This document shows, one piece after another, positions 12,447-25,178 of a stretch of 64,000 bases of DNA. The first letter of the stretch is position 1; every line of letters starts with the position of its first letter. A program made the position numbers and the translations under genes. The notes beneath the pieces were generated by a model. That model made no database searches, had not been told where the DNA came from, and saw only the letters and a list, made by a program, of their open reading frames with translations. The stretch comes from Castanea sativa (Eukaryota > Streptophyta > Magnoliopsida > Fagales > Fagaceae), in contig NC_134015.1 in the NCBI RefSeq assembly GCF_040712315.1, positions 16,803,614 to 16,867,613 on the forward strand. Direction: 5' to 3'.

Positions 12447-13285
12447 AAGTGTGTGTGTGTGTATTGTACACATTCATACTTTTTTTGTGTGTATAATTTG
12501 ATAGTTACAAAGAGAAAGAAATTATTTGAATCCTAGATATCTTCATCAAAAATACCAAGAAGTACTAACCAATTGGGCTATAAGGCTTTTAGCAGAAAAT
12601 TGAAATATAATTAAAATCTAATTTGAATTCTTAATTCAACTTCAACTTAAATATATTGAATATATGATGCACGCAAACTAACCATTTTAAAATTGGGTCA
12701 AGCTTAGGTCCAGTGTTCAGTAATACTGAACTCGTTGAGATGATGACATGTGTCTATTTTTAAACACGTGTCACCATTTGACCGGGTCCAGTGCACTAGA
12801 TGCACTAGACTTAAACCAAGTCCTTTAAAATCTTTTATCACTTAAATAAAACATATTACATTTCAAAAAATAGCAAATGTTAGATTTTAACAGTCATCCG
12901 ATGATCCGACAATAGATTACACGAAGGAGATACAAAAGTTTAAAAAGGTAATTGACAAAATAGAAAACTAATTGAGGTATGATAAAAGTTTTTTTTTTTT
13001 GAGAAAAAAAAGGTTTATTTTACATATAGTTTGTCTAGACTAATATTAAATTTTTTTTGTGACATCATAAATGTAAAAATGCCAAATTTAATTATATATA
13101 TGTGTGTGTGTGTAGATATGACCTTTAATTTTTTTTTTTTAAATGGAAAGAATGTGCACTTAAAAAATTAAATTAAAAAATATATGTCTTTTTTATGAAA
13201 ATATGTGGTCCAATTTTGAAAGAGTCTTCTAAAAAAATTAATTAACAAATTGAAAACGATTGAAATCAGTTGTGTTATACTTAAT

Positions 13286-13684
13286 TAACTTGTAACCCCA
13301 TACATATACATAGATATATTTAAAAATATACATTAAGGTGCATAGTATAATTCTTACATATATAATTTAAATATTATTGATAGTCATTCTTATATATATA
13401 TATATATATATTTTTTGACTCTTTAAAAAGTTTTGTAAGAATATTATTAGATAGAAAATGTCAATTGTCCATTTAAAAAAAAATTATGTTCATTAATTCT
13501 AGACTCTTAGGTTTTTGTATGCAATAACTCATTTGGATAAATATTATGATGTGACCCCATATTTGACTCAAAAATTAAGAAATAAAACTCTCTCTAAAAA
13601 TAAATAATTTACACATAGCGCAAAATTAGACTTTAAGTGTAAAATCTAATTTGAATTTTCTTTAAATTTTACCTATTAATATAT
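13286..13684 (-). mobile_element. Helitron-like non-autonomous unit 2
   Basis: Collinear with unit 1: ACTTGTAACCCCATACATAT at the left, then GGTGCATAGTATAATTC, TATTATTAGATAGAAAATG, GATGTGACCCCATATTTGA and a right end CCTATTAATATATA. On the minus strand the right end is the 5' end. Its own CTAG is mutated to TTAA-like sequence. Confidence 0.5.
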
Positions 13685-13685
13685 A

Positions 13686-13754
13686 CTAGCTTGTAACTCC
13701 ATGCATATGCATGGATACACTTAAAGATATACAATAAGATGCATAATATAATTC

Positions 13755-13787
<33 letters not shown>

Positions 13788-14065
13788 TAAATACTATTGA
13801 TAGTCTTTTTTTTTTGTTAACTCTTAAAAAAAATTTGTAAGGATCTTATTAGGTATAAAATGTAAAATTTTCATTTTATTTTTTTAATTATTGTGAAGCA
13901 TTGTTTTTTTACAATTCATTTATTTTAGACTTTTTGGTTTTTGTATTTAACAACTTACTTGGATGAATATTTAGGATGTGATCCCACATTTGATTTTAAA
14001 ATTAATAAATAAAACTCTTTAAGAATAAATAATTCAAGATACATGGCGCAAAGTAGGAACTCTAA
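13686..14065 (-). mobile_element. Helitron-like non-autonomous unit 3
   Basis: Begins with CTAGCTTGTAACTCCATGCATATGCATGG at its left, reported here as CTAG at 13686 plus the 16-bp perfect palindrome CCATGCATATGCATGG. On the minus strand this is a hairpin about nine bases before a terminal CTAG, the Helitron 3' layout. It abuts unit 2 head to tail. Confidence 0.55.
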
Positions 14066-14695
14066 TTTGAAATTCCAATATTATAATATATTTTAAGGGG
14101 AGATAAGAGAGAAGAAATTCTCCAATAAAGAAAGAAACCAATAGATTGATTTAAAATACCTCATTAGTGTTCTAATTCACGGTTAGTTCCTTGGAAAAAT
14201 TTACTCAAGCAATCCCATGGTTTGAATTCTTGAGAAAGTGTGGGAAGAAAGAGTTGGTGGAGGCCTAATGGATAGTTTGAGCCACTCTCAAAATTATCTA
14301 TTTTTCTCTCTCTTTATCACCACCGTTTATGTAATAGTATTAAATATACAATAGTTTTTTTTAAAAATTAATTTTTGTGGTTAATAGTATTAAACTCTTC
14401 GTTTTTTGGAATAAATAACCTCTTTGATTTTTGGATTGAATAAGTCAATTGGAATAAAAATTAAAAACTTTAGATAAGACACATGACATAAAATTAGATT
14501 CTCATTAACAATTGACGCCAAAATTAAGGAAAAAATTTAGAAACGCGACAAAAAATTGGACTTCAATTATAGAATTTAATTATATTTTCTCTAAGGATAA
14601 TTATGGTGTGATATCCATATAAATTTAAACACATGACGTAAAATTATACTTTAATTTAAAATTCTAATTGGACTTTCTCTAAGTTTTGCTTATAT

Positions 14696-14757
14696 ATATA
14701 TATGTATGTATATGTATGTATGTATGTATGTAGACTTTCGTTGAGTTTTGCTTATTA

Positions 14758-14797
<40 letters not shown>

Positions 14798-14798
14798 A
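14696..14798. repeat. Compound TATG / TA / GT microsatellites
   Basis: A TATG-rich tract (about 14700-14732), a TA tract (about 14757-14772) and a GT tract (14773-14797) follow one another, each after a TTTTGCTTAT sequence that repeats at 14685 and 14745. Confidence 0.85.
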
Positions 14799-15228
14799 GT
14801 CTAGTATACATTAAGAGGTATAGTATAATTCTTGCCTATATAATTTAAATATTATTGATAGTCATTCTTATATTTTGTTAACTCTTTAAAAATTCTTGTA
14901 AGAAATATTATTAGGTACAAAATTTAAATTGCTCATATATTTTTTTTACTCTTAATTTTTGATATTGTGAAGTACTTTTTTTTTTTTTTACAGTTTATTA
15001 ATTATAGACTTTTTGGCTTCTGTATTTAATAACCCACTTGAAAAAATATTTATGCTACGGTTCCACATTGGACTCCAAAATTAAGAAATAAAATTCTCTA
15101 AAATTAAATAATTTATGATACATGGTGCAAAATTGAACTCCAATTGTAGAATCTAATTGAATTTTCTTTCTCAAAAAAAATGAATTTTCTCTAAATTTTG
15201 TCTATTAATATATATATATATATATATG
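14798..15228 (-). mobile_element. Helitron-like non-autonomous unit 4, left end missing
   Basis: Shares TAGTATAATTCTTGCCTAT, ATTATTGATAGTCATTCTTA, GTTCCACATTGGACTC and a right end TGTCTATTAATATATAT with units 2 and 3. The hairpin and CTAG end are replaced by a GT microsatellite (14772-14798). A further partial copy (about 14600-14700) lies between units 3 and 4. Confidence 0.45.
15158..15190 (+). repeat. Micro-insert (13 bp) between 10-bp direct repeats
   Basis: TGAATTTTCT (15158-15167 and 15181-15190) flanks TTCTCAAAAAAAA, which matches the terminus of the LINE-like insert at 29.1 kb. Confidence 0.65.
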
Positions 15229-15756
15229 ACAAATTCTATGACAAATGAAACTACTAAAAATAAAAAACTATATTTGAATTTATTATACTCTCGACTATTT
15301 TCTTTGTGGGTTTAAATTTCTACTTTTATTTACTCTTTTGGATCAATTAAAAAAATAAAATTTAATGTCAAGAGCTTTGTAACTTAATTTAATGACACCA
15401 CTTGAGTTGAAGACAAATCCATATTTAATCCTCCTTTCACAACTCAAGGGCAGCAGACTATGTGTATTTTAGGGCCTAAGGTCAAAAATGAAGTTTTGTT
15501 GATTAGTTTTTGTTTTATTGAGATAAAAAATAGAGAAAGAGAGATTTTCAGCTTCTAATTCTATGTCGCAAAGAATTTATCTTTTCTAGTTTTTTTAAAT
15601 TTCGGTATAATTCATTGGCCTCATTCCTCATTTTTATAAGAAGTGTTATGTTTACAATATTTTCACAACGCTTTCATAACAAATCATAAATGGTAAGTTG
15701 TTATTATTTATAATTTGAATTCACCGCTAAAATTACTTGTCATTTGCCTCGGATGG

Positions 15757-16350
15757 TGTATACATAGCTCCCCCTAGACCACCCAAACAATAAACTGACG
15801 AGGATGTCGAGGACATCTGCTTAACCTCAGATGGTTGAGGGGTAAAGTCAGGGGATGCATGGTGCAATCCCTGGGGAGACAAAGGTAATTAGGTTATGAA
15901 TAAGGAAGAGAAGAAAAAGGAAGGTCAGGGTAGTCATCCCCTCCGCATTTAATGCATTGTAACCATTTAGCTGGTCACATTAATGCCTTCAAATGTAAGA
16001 TTCAGGTGCATCCTTGCTAGTATATAAAGCCCAGGAGTATCTGGATCAGAAGAAAAAAAAGGAGGGGAGGAGAGAGAGAGAGAGATTATTCAATTGTACC
16101 TTCATCCTCAGACTGAACTTGAGGACGAGCACTTAGCTTTTTTTTTTTCTTTTTTTTTTTCCTACACAAATTCTAGTTGAATATTTCCACATTGTTTACA
16201 TACTTTAACTTTGATCTACGAATCATCTTATATAACAGGTACTACGGAGTTGACCTTGCATCCCATCTCTATAAATTAATTGTGTGAGTGAATTGTAGCT
16301 TAATAAAAAACAAGCTTTAATTAACTACTCTACTTTTCACCGCCCACAGT
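15757..16350 (+). mobile_element. Possible LTR or solo-LTR fragment
   Basis: The block is richer in GC than its surroundings. It has repeated CCTC(A/G)GATGGT-type motifs, a TATATAAAGCCC box near 16021, a GA microsatellite and a CT/T-rich stretch, an order seen in plant LTRs. Clear TG...CA ends and a 5-bp target duplication were not found. Confidence 0.3.
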
Positions 16351-16794
16351 TCAGGTAAAAACCAGTAAAAATTTATCATATTAACTGTTTGTAAAAATAT
16401 TGTGAAATAGATTGTGCCTGTATCATTGCTAAAATAATTTAAGTTGTAAAGTTCAAATTAAAACAAGTACCAAAATTTTTTTTTGATGTAGTACTTTTTA
16501 TTTTAAGAATTAAAGTTCAAATTAGAAACAATGTCATGACTTATTGTGAAAATATAGTAAACATTGCACTTTTTTGTATTGGGATAAACTAATGATTTTA
16601 AAATAATAATAATAATAATAATAAGATTTTTTTTTTGGTTGAAGAAAATAAAAGAAGACTTTAAAACTAATGACATGATGATAACATGATTGCCGTATTG
16701 ACAGGGCAGTGGTTGTTAGCTCTAATTAGGCGCTTGGAAGTTGGTCAATAACGGCAATGTCTATTTCCCAATGTCACGCGTCAGGTATGTAAAC

Positions 16795-16810
16795 GCCGTC
16801 AATTGACGGC
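16795..16810. other. Perfect 16-bp palindrome
   Basis: GCCGTCAATTGACGGC is its own reverse complement and sits in a locally GC-richer block (16670-16870) with related ACGGCAAT and GCCGTATTGAC motifs. No gene was found beside it. Confidence 0.6.
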
Positions 16811-16992
16811 CCAATTTGAAGACTTTTCGTTCCATTTTCTTTCTGTTCAGACTTCAGACTTGGCACAGTGACGTCATCTCCTTTCAAGCCCTATTTGTCG
16901 GAGATTCCTCAAAAGGATAGTTCAACTTATTTACAATATTACCCTTCCCACGTGTATTTTTTTTTTCTTTCTTTTCCTAAAGTATGGTTTAA

Positions 16993-17045
16993 ATTCATTC
17001 ATTTATTCTCTCAAAAAAAAAATTTTAAAAATTCGTTGATTTATT
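16993..17045 (+). repeat. Micro-insert (23 bp) between 15-bp direct repeats
   Basis: ATTCATTCATTTATT and ATTCGTTGATTTATT (13 of 15) flank an insert that begins CTCTCAAAAAAAAAA. Confidence 0.5.
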
Positions 17046-17279
17046 TTATTTTGGATTATAAAAAAAAGGGGTATTTAAAAAAAAGATTAGTAGAAGGTGT
17101 TTTAAACTTAAAAAAATGAATCAGTTTATAAATAAGCCAAATTCAGGAATTAAATAACTAAAGATTTTGTGGTAGTTTATTAAAAATTTGAAAAAATGTA
17201 AATGAAGTCAGAAAGGCAAAATGTGTCACAAGTTTTTGAGTTATATAGTATTAAAGAGGTTTTTTTCTTTTTTCTTTTT

Positions 17280-17958
17280 TTCTTTAAAGAAAAAAGGATT
17301 TACTAATTCTGCCACCATTAAAAATTAGCATTATCACTTCTATTCTATGGTACCAAGTATTAAAAACATGTGGTACTCATTGGTTATGTATCGCCGTGCT
17401 AAATTCAATGTAGGTAGATGAATAATCGGCGTTGTTGTATTATTATTATTATTATAGACAATTGGGGAGATAGAGCGGTGAGGTTCAAACCGTAGACATG
17501 AAGTATTACAAAAGATGGGCGGCTCTACTTGTTAATCAGGGTGGTTGCTAGTTACCACCTTGACTTAAATTTTTTATTTATTTAAACTTTTAAAAAATTA
17601 AAATTAAAATTAAAATAAGTTATTGACCACCCTAAAAAAATTCTTGATCACCTTAAAAAAAAAACCTTCGAACACTCTCGATAAAATTGAGCCCATTAAT
17701 TTGATTTCTTTAAAATTTTGGTCCATTAAAAATTGTGAAAAATGCTATATTCACAATATTTCTATTAAAAATTGAGCCTGATTTCTTTTCTTTTTCTTTT
17801 TTTTATAAAAAAAGAAAAAGGGATTTACTAATTCTGCCACCATTAAAAATTAGCATTATTGCTTCTATTCTATGGTACCAAGTATAAAAAACATGTGGTA
17901 CTCGTTGGTTGTGTATTACCGTGCTAAATTCAATGTAGGTAGATGAATAATCCGCGTT

Positions 17959-17996
<38 letters not shown>

Positions 17997-18250
17997 GACA
18001 ATAGGGGAGATAGAGCGATGAGGTTCAAACCGTAGACATGAAGTATTACAAAAGACAGGCGGCTCTACTTCTCTACTTGTTAAATAGGGTGGTTGCCAAT
18101 TACCACTTACCACCCTGATTTGAAGTTTTATTTATTTATACTTTAAAAATATTAAATTAAAATTAATATGAGTTGTTGACCACCCTAGAAAATTTTTTTG
18201 ATCACCTTAAAAAAAAATTGAACACTCTAGATAAAATTGAGCCCATTAAA
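17280..18250. repeat. Tandem duplication with a period of about 525 bp
   Basis: GGATTTACTAATTCTGCCAC at 17296 recurs at 17820, and the two copies stay collinear (ATTCAATGTAGGTAGATGAA, GAGGTTCAAACCGTAGACAT, GACCACCCTA) for about 400 bases. The ATT microsatellite inside is about twice as long in copy 2 (17954-17996) as in copy 1 (17437-17457). Confidence 0.88.
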
Positions 18251-19313
18251 AATAAAATTTGATATCTATAAAATTTTTGTCCATTAAAGGTTCACAATAT
18301 TTTCATAACACTTTCGCAAATAAATTCTTAGTGGCGGATTGTTACACTTTTACTAGTAGACAAAAAGATAATTTCAGTGGTAGATTCAAACTATAACAAG
18401 TAACAACTTACTATTTAGAATTTGTTGTAAGCCTCAGCTTGGATACCACTTAAAAATGAAAATTATTTAACTATTTAGCTTATTTTTTATATTATTTATG
18501 GCTCCACTGCACTTTTTGGTATTATTCATGAGCCCTATTGTATTATTTCAACTAACTTTTACATTTATTTACAGTACTTGCAGCAATAAGTTTTCAATTT
18601 CAACAAAATAAGCAGTATCTAAACAGACCCTAAAAGAATTGTGAAAATGTTGTGCACATAGCACTTTAATCTTCTCAAATATTTGCCCAAGTAAGTACAA
18701 ATTAGCCAAAATCAAATGTTTAGTTGTGATTTTTTTATTTGTGTGTTCAAAAAGCATATTTTAAAATTGTTTTTTTTTTCTTCTCAAAAAATGCACATTT
18801 TCAAATATTTAGTCTGTTAGTACTTGCCTTAGTCTTTAGCTATCTTGGTTGAATTTATTTGGTACATTTTGTATACAAGGAATACTTTATTGAACATAAT
18901 TAATGTAATGGTTGAATGCCTAAGTTGAATATATTGATAGAATTTATAGTTTACCATTTATTCTTTTGCTAGCACTATGAACAAATTTCTTATAAGAAAA
19001 TCACCTATATTGCAAGATTAATCTTTTAAGAAAATTCATATTGAATTGAATAATCTTCTTTAAGACCCTAGGTTATGGAAAAATGTTTTATCTTTTCATC
19101 TTAATTGTCAATATGAAAAAGAAGAGCATATTTACAAAGAGGTTCTTGTCAACCTCTTGGCCATAATTTCCTTTAAAAAAAATTAGTGAAGCATTGTGTC
19201 GATTTAATCCTAATTAGTTTAAAGAATATAAAAATTAGTTGGAACAAATCATAAAAAAGGATGGTGCAATTTGTTTATAATGTTACTTATTTAGGTAAGG
19301 TGTTAGTAATTGA

Positions 19314-19439
19314 ATGGAAGATCAACAGCTTAATGATTGCTTTGTTGTGCACATTGAAAAAGATGTAACCGATAGTATTAATAATGAAACTATCATATAT
19401 CGATTTCAAAATATGAAAACTTGTAGAAGGAAAATTTAA
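19314..19439 (+). pseudogene. Orphan C-terminal fragment of a hAT (TTF type) transposase
   Basis: The frame MEDQQLNDCFVVHIEKDVTD continues to RFQNMKTCRRKI and a stop. The pattern WLNDxxVxxIEKD...xFQNMKTRR is the usual C-terminus of plant TTF-zinc-finger hAT transposases. No upstream domain is recognisable in the preceding 500 bases, so this is a relic. It differs from the element at 60.6 kb, whose C-terminus is of another subgroup. Confidence 0.55.
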
Positions 19440-21730
19440 AACTTTATATAATTGTGTGGGTGTGTGTGTGTGTGTTTTTTGTGTGATGTCAATATTTATT
19501 AAATTTTGTTTAATCTAAGTTTTTTAATGACCACCCTGAAAAATATTTGTGGAGTTGCCACTGAGACAAAAGATACCATTATAACTAGATTATTACTTAT
19601 ATGTGTATATAAGAAAGTGGTGTTTTAGCCTTTTGGCAATACTATTTTTCCCTACCCATGTGACATCCCAATTCTTTTACTTTTTTTTTTTGTTGATAAT
19701 TCGATAGTCATACTATATAAAAAATTGTCAACTAGTTAAGTTAAAACTTATAAGGCTCTTAGTAAACAGAAAATCTAAAAAGAACTTAGAAATTAAAACC
19801 ATGTTCCCTTTCCTAACTTCATAATTAGAGATAATAGGGCAATATAAATAAATACATAAAACCCATTATATTCTTAGAAAAAGAATATCCATTCCAAGAT
19901 AGGATGGTGTGTATAATTCAATCTAATGGTAGAGTCCAGATACATTTCAATAAGCTCTGTTGTCATCCAAAATTAAGCAACAAACTATAGGGAAACCCTA
20001 TATAAAAAGAACTATAATATTCAATTACCAAGTAATAAATGTTAAAGTTTTTTTTTAATTTTTTTTTTAAGTTTTGTAATTCAACTGACACTTTTGTATA
20101 TTTTAACTGAAGCATTTAAGGCTTAAATCTCCCCACCTCAACTATCAAATCAAATAAAGAAATAAAATGATTTTTTTTTTTTAAAGAAAGCTTAAGGGCT
20201 TGGTAGATAAAGAGAGAAAGTTTCAAAAAAATGTATGATTTAGAGAGAGAGAGTTGGGTTTAAGTAAGTGTAGCTTTTAACAATATTACCACACTCAATC
20301 ATTTTTTTTAGACATGTATTATGACAAATCTATCGTTAGATTTTATTTTCTATTATACATTTCATTCTTGAAAAAATTATAGATGATCGGAGATTAATAA
20401 GTATTTCATATATAATTTTTTTTTTTTGCATTTTAAAACTTCAATTTTTGCATCAAATAGTAATATATTATCTAATTAATACAAAATTTTATATGCGTAT
20501 TAAGAAGAACAAAAATGTTTAACTCAATTGTGGTAATTTTAAAATATTAAGTTAATTATAAGTTATTTAGCAATGTAATATATTAAGAGAAATTTATAAT
20601 AGACGTGAATTGTTCCTATATCTATGAAATTTGTATTATACTATATATTCATAATGGAATAGCGTAAGTCACAGTATATATGTGAAATTTATAATTGCAA
20701 TGCTGCACAACTCACATGATACTTCTGAAGCAAGAAAGTCCTCTGTGCACAAATTCATCCTGAATTCAAAATTTTTTTGAGAACGCTGAATTCAAGATAT
20801 TGAGTGTCAAAGAGCCACGTATAATGAAGGTGATCTTTCCAAATGGATTTTAGGAAATCATATTTGTTCTTCTGTGTATGCTACTAATATTCCTTATTTT
20901 TTTGGTTTAAATTATAAGGAATATGATTTACTTTTTGTGTTAATGTTTGGATTCAAACTTAGTACTCCACTCCTTTATTGTCCCCATATTCCCCACATTA
21001 TGAGTGGGAGTGGACTCCTTTTCTTCTAAGGATTATATTTCAAGTTTCTGTCCAACGTAAGGTACACTCTCAACTTGGGCTCAGCTGCCTTATAGGCATA
21101 GCAGTTGAAGAGGGCATATATACACATTAACACATGCCTTTGCTTTAAGTAGCATTTCTTATCAAACCCCTTGTAATAAATTTTAGACGTGGAAAAACAT
21201 AAAGGGGTTAACCTCAATCTCCTTAGCTTAGCAAATACTAATAAGAAGAAGAAGAGGAGGAAACGGTTAAAGTTGCAAGGTTAGCAGCATGTTATAATTA
21301 TCTCTTTAAAAAATGAAGAAGAAGATGAAGAAGAGGAGGTAGATATTAAATTTGAATTTTTTTTTTTATATAGAATTTCAATATATAGTGTCCATTTTTT
21401 ATGATTGCATTTTTTTTTTTTGGTTTCAATTTAGGAGAAACAAGTTTCTAAATTTTGGTTTTGGTTTTTGAAAGCACGACCATGAATTAATATTGAGCAC
21501 GTGAGAACTAACGGAATGAGCATATAAGGGATAAAGCGTTAAAGGATTATGTTAAATAAGTTGTACATTGTAGTTTCATAATATATGGAAAAAGGCTTGC
21601 TACTAAAATTTTATTATACGACGTCTACTCCATGATGAGGGTTTTTTATTATAAGGTCAAGAAATAGAAATCGATTATTTTTGTATAAGCAAGATAAAAA
21701 AAAATTATCAATTGAATTATCTGAACCCAT
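19440..21730. other. Intergenic, no gene recognised
   Basis: AT-rich with a GT tract near 19455-19475 and a GA tract near 20242. A segment near 21362-21430 looks like a decayed 3' end of SINE family 2. Confidence 0.4.
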
Positions 21731-21738
21731 AATTAGAT

Positions 21739-21914
21739 GGTGGGTTCCAGTTAACTCAACTGGTAAAGTCTTTAATAGTTATATAAGAGGTCTGGGGTTC
21801 AATTTCGGCTTACACCAAAAACTGATTGGTATTTTGGTTTGATGATAGCTCTAATATAAATAACTATCATCATAAGCGAACGCTATAAATTAAAACTCTC
21901 TAAAAAAAACCCAA
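21739..21914 (+). mobile_element. tRNA-derived SINE, family 2
   Basis: An A-box-like AACTCAACTGGTAAAG and a B-box-like GGGTTCAATTTC are followed by the body (ACACCAAAAACTGATTGGTA) and a CTCTCTAAAAAAAA tail. Direct repeats AATTAGAT flank it (21731-21738 and 21915-21922). Diverged copies lie at 53918-54078 and 32141-32201. Confidence 0.75.
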
Positions 21915-22269
21915 AATTAGATAAAATTAAACATAATTACTCATTATAGGAACATTGAATGGCTGGAAATCTAACACGATGACATAGGTTAAGAGATTGT
22001 GGCAACATATTCGGAACACCGAATTTCCTGGCTGATACATCAGCGGTCAAACCGTCAAAGTTATTGGGCAAGCCTAATCAGCTTTCAACATAATTGCAGT
22101 GAATTGTCTCCAAAATCTGCAGGAGACATTCTTTTCTGATCTTTCATTTTGCTACTACCTGCTATGACAAAGAAAGTGAGATGAGAATTGTCTCCTCAGC
22201 CAACAATCAAAATATTTCCTTTTCTTTGGAATTCAAAAAAAAATAAATAAACACATTCCTTTTTATTTT

Positions 22270-22342
22270 ATTTTTAAATCATAATATTGAATATTCGTTG
22301 ATATGATACTGGTAGCTGCCAACATTTTTAAATCATAATATT
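22270..22342. repeat. 19-bp direct repeats flanking 35 bp
   Basis: ATTTTTAAATCATAATATT occurs at 22270-22288 and 22324-22342. The spacer has no poly(A) or poly(T) end, so it does not look like a retroposed insert. Confidence 0.6.
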
Positions 22343-25013
22343 CATCGATGATTTCTTTTCTTTTTTTTGCATATTGTAATCTCATATTGTCTCACGAGTC
22401 CCAAAAAAATAGTGTTCTTAATTTTGTTGTTTTTGTCTTATAGCTGAGATGCAAAATACTGGTAGGGCTTTCAATTGTGAACCCTCAACAAACATGATAA
22501 AAGTAGTCGCTACACAATTTGTTGATTTGTGTGATTATGAGTGATGAACATTTTTCTGTTCGTATAGGCCTATCATTTTTTGTCGACCACTTACAATTGC
22601 ATAAGTTAACAAATTGTGAAATTGAGTGTGAAAATAAATGTTTCAGTGGGTGGATTGGAGTTCAATTCCATGCTTTTGATACAACATTATTAGATTTCTC
22701 CAATTGATTTAGGTGGCACCTTGAGAAGGACCAAACTGTTAAAAAAAAATGAGTCTCAAAACCCATTTTGCATTAGCATTTGCATTTTACACGTGTAAGA
22801 AGAACCAAAACAGCCAGCCTTTTGAGGCATTTTAAAGAAGTTTCTGAGCTCTAGTTGTGGTTGGTTGGAAAAAATTTCAAACTAGATGAGCCCTTAAATT
22901 CAAATCTGCTAAAAGCTTTTTTGTTCAGACTTTGGAAGATACCCTGTTGTCCGCCTTTCAAGACCCAAAACAACTTTATAAGTCAAAAAGATTCAACCGT
23001 CTCTTTAGAAAAAAATTCCCTCCTACTTTCTTTCTAATTTGGCCCCTCCTCTAAGAGTAAAGACTTAGATCTGAAGCTTTTTTTTTTTTTTTTTTTTTCT
23101 CCCCTTCCTATATGGTATTAATTTCATAGCTTACTCAATTCTCATTTGTGGTGGCATGCACTTGCATCTAATTGTCTCAATCAGACAGTTATAGCGCGTC
23201 ACATATATTTTTAAAAATTGTGAGTTGAAAGTTGAAACCATTTCAACTAGGCATAATGATGTATCTTGTAATTTTTCTCGAGACGCGTCAAGAGTTTTTT
23301 TAATATAAATAAAGGGTATTGTTTGATCTCTCCTATGGAATGAATCTAAGTTCAAATCCCACCTCACCAGTCACCTCCCATCGTCTGATTTTTTATTATT
23401 TAAAATTCATGGTGATTTTTGTATCTCTAATTGGATAGACTTTACTATCTTGTCATCTCTATAACAATCATATTATTTATAGATAAAAATATATAAAGTT
23501 TAAGCATTAAAAATCAAATTTCACTTGAACTAGTGAAAAAGAGTTATTTATAGAATTGTAAATGAGTTGAGTATTAAGAGTTCAAAATTGGTTATTTTAT
23601 TTTATTTTGAACACAAGTGAAGATCAAGTTTTTTTTTTTTCAAACAACATTAATCTTGTTCATGACCTACTTGATTAACTTATTCTTTTACTGCATATTG
23701 TAAACACTACTACTAATTTTTTTACCCCTTCACAAATGTATGCTAATAATTGATAACTAAATTAAAGTTTTCTTATATGAAAAAACTAAATTTTTGTTAA
23801 ATTATATTATTTGAATTAATTAAATAGAATGGTCATTTTAGTTTATGAACCTATAAAGGCTAGATTCACTAACCTTGTATTAATAAATATTTTTTATTAT
23901 CATTTTTACTACAAAATAGACTATCTCTACTATCAATAAATGAAAATAAGATATAAAAAATTGATATCTTATGAATTTATTTACAAAATTATGCAATCCA
24001 CTCTTTTAGATATATATATATATATATCAGTATATTTTTATACATAAATGTATGTAAACATATATTGTTATATGTAGTTAAAGTGAATCTTATATTGACA
24101 AGATTGTTCATAAACACATTTTATACATAAATGTATGTAAACATATATTTTTGTATATATGTAGTTAAAGTGACCCTTGTATTGACGAGATTGTTCATAA
24201 ACACATTTTTATTGTCAAGCCTAAACTTAGGGTTAAAATTGGCCCATTTACCAAATAAACAAACAAGAATTTTTGTTTTCCTGAGTTGTTCATAAATAGC
24301 TCAATTCATCCATGCATAGCCTTACTAGCACATCGTCCCTAGGATACCATAGCCAAACCATAAATGTTGTAAGCTTTATGAGTTAGCACTACACTCAAAG
24401 AAACAAACTTCTTTACCCACAAAAATAATATTACAGAAACACCCACTCTATTCATGTATTTATCATCTATCCTCTTTTATAAAATAAAATAAAATAAAAT
24501 AAAAAATATGTGCGTATGCTCATAAGGCTTTCTAGGCACCCCTCTCAACAGTGACAAGGCTATTTTTTTTTAATTGAGCTATAATACATATGAATTATAA
24601 TCATAATTTATTCACAACATAATGACATAGATTACAAATATAATGGGGTTAGTGGATGTATATAAATATTTTGTAATAACAATTTGAGTTCATGTGGTAT
24701 AATATCTCATAATAAATTTTGTAACAACAAAATTATGTACATATTTATTTATTTATTAAAATACACCAACAACATCTCTTATGTAATAAATAGCTAAGTG
24801 AATTGATAAATTCAATGCTTAGTCCTACATATTGGTAAATAAATTTATTTTTTCCAGTTATATATGCAACATAATTCACTGTACAAATATAAATAAATAA
24901 ATAAGTGAAAGATAATTTTACATTACTGATTCAATCAAAAATTAAAAATAAACTCTTTTGTATTTTTTTTGGGTGCTAAATATCTCTTTTATACTTCATA
25001 GATATATTTTAGA
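22343..25013. other. Intergenic, no gene recognised
   Basis: Apart from the tandem duplication at 24037-24206 and a long poly(T) at 23079-23099, only short spurious frames were seen. A B-box-like AGTTCAAATCCC near 23350 has no A box. Confidence 0.4.
24037..24206. repeat. Tandem duplication of about 83-88 bp
   Basis: TTATACATAAATGTATGTAA, ATGTAGTTAAAGTGA and GATTGTTCATAAACACAT occur twice in the same order (about 24037-24118 and 24119-24206) with a few substitutions and a short insertion. Confidence 0.8.
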
Positions 25014-25178
25014 GAAGTGTTACGTCCATAACATTTTCACAATATTATCACAACAAATTATATATGACGAGTTGTTATTGGTTCTAATTTAAATTACTTT
25101 TTTACCTACTCATAACAATCAATAACTACCTACCACTTAAAATTTATTGTGAAAATATTATAAATATAACATTTTCCT
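25014..25178. mobile_element. Small inverted-repeat MITE, family 3, best copy
   Basis: The left arm reads GTGTTACGTCCATAACATTT, TTCACAATAT, ACAACAAATTATATATGACG; the right arm carries the inverse (CCACTTAAAATTTATTGTGA, AAATATTATAAATATAACA). Copies of the same fold-back family lie at 30107-30265, and halves at 15640-15740, 18290-18430 and 50486-50540. Confidence 0.55.

Noticed and set aside
15757..16350. Firm call of an LTR retrotransposon
   Set aside because: TATA-like and GA/CT features exist, but TG...CA ends, target duplications and any gag-pol sequence are missing, so it is listed only as possible.
22324..22342. Micro-insertion flanked by 19-bp repeats at 22270-22342
   Set aside because: The spacer has no A or T tail, so it was kept as a plain direct repeat and not counted with the retroposed group.
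23280..23400. Another tRNA-derived SINE
   Set aside because: Only a B-box-like motif is visible; no A box, tail or duplication.
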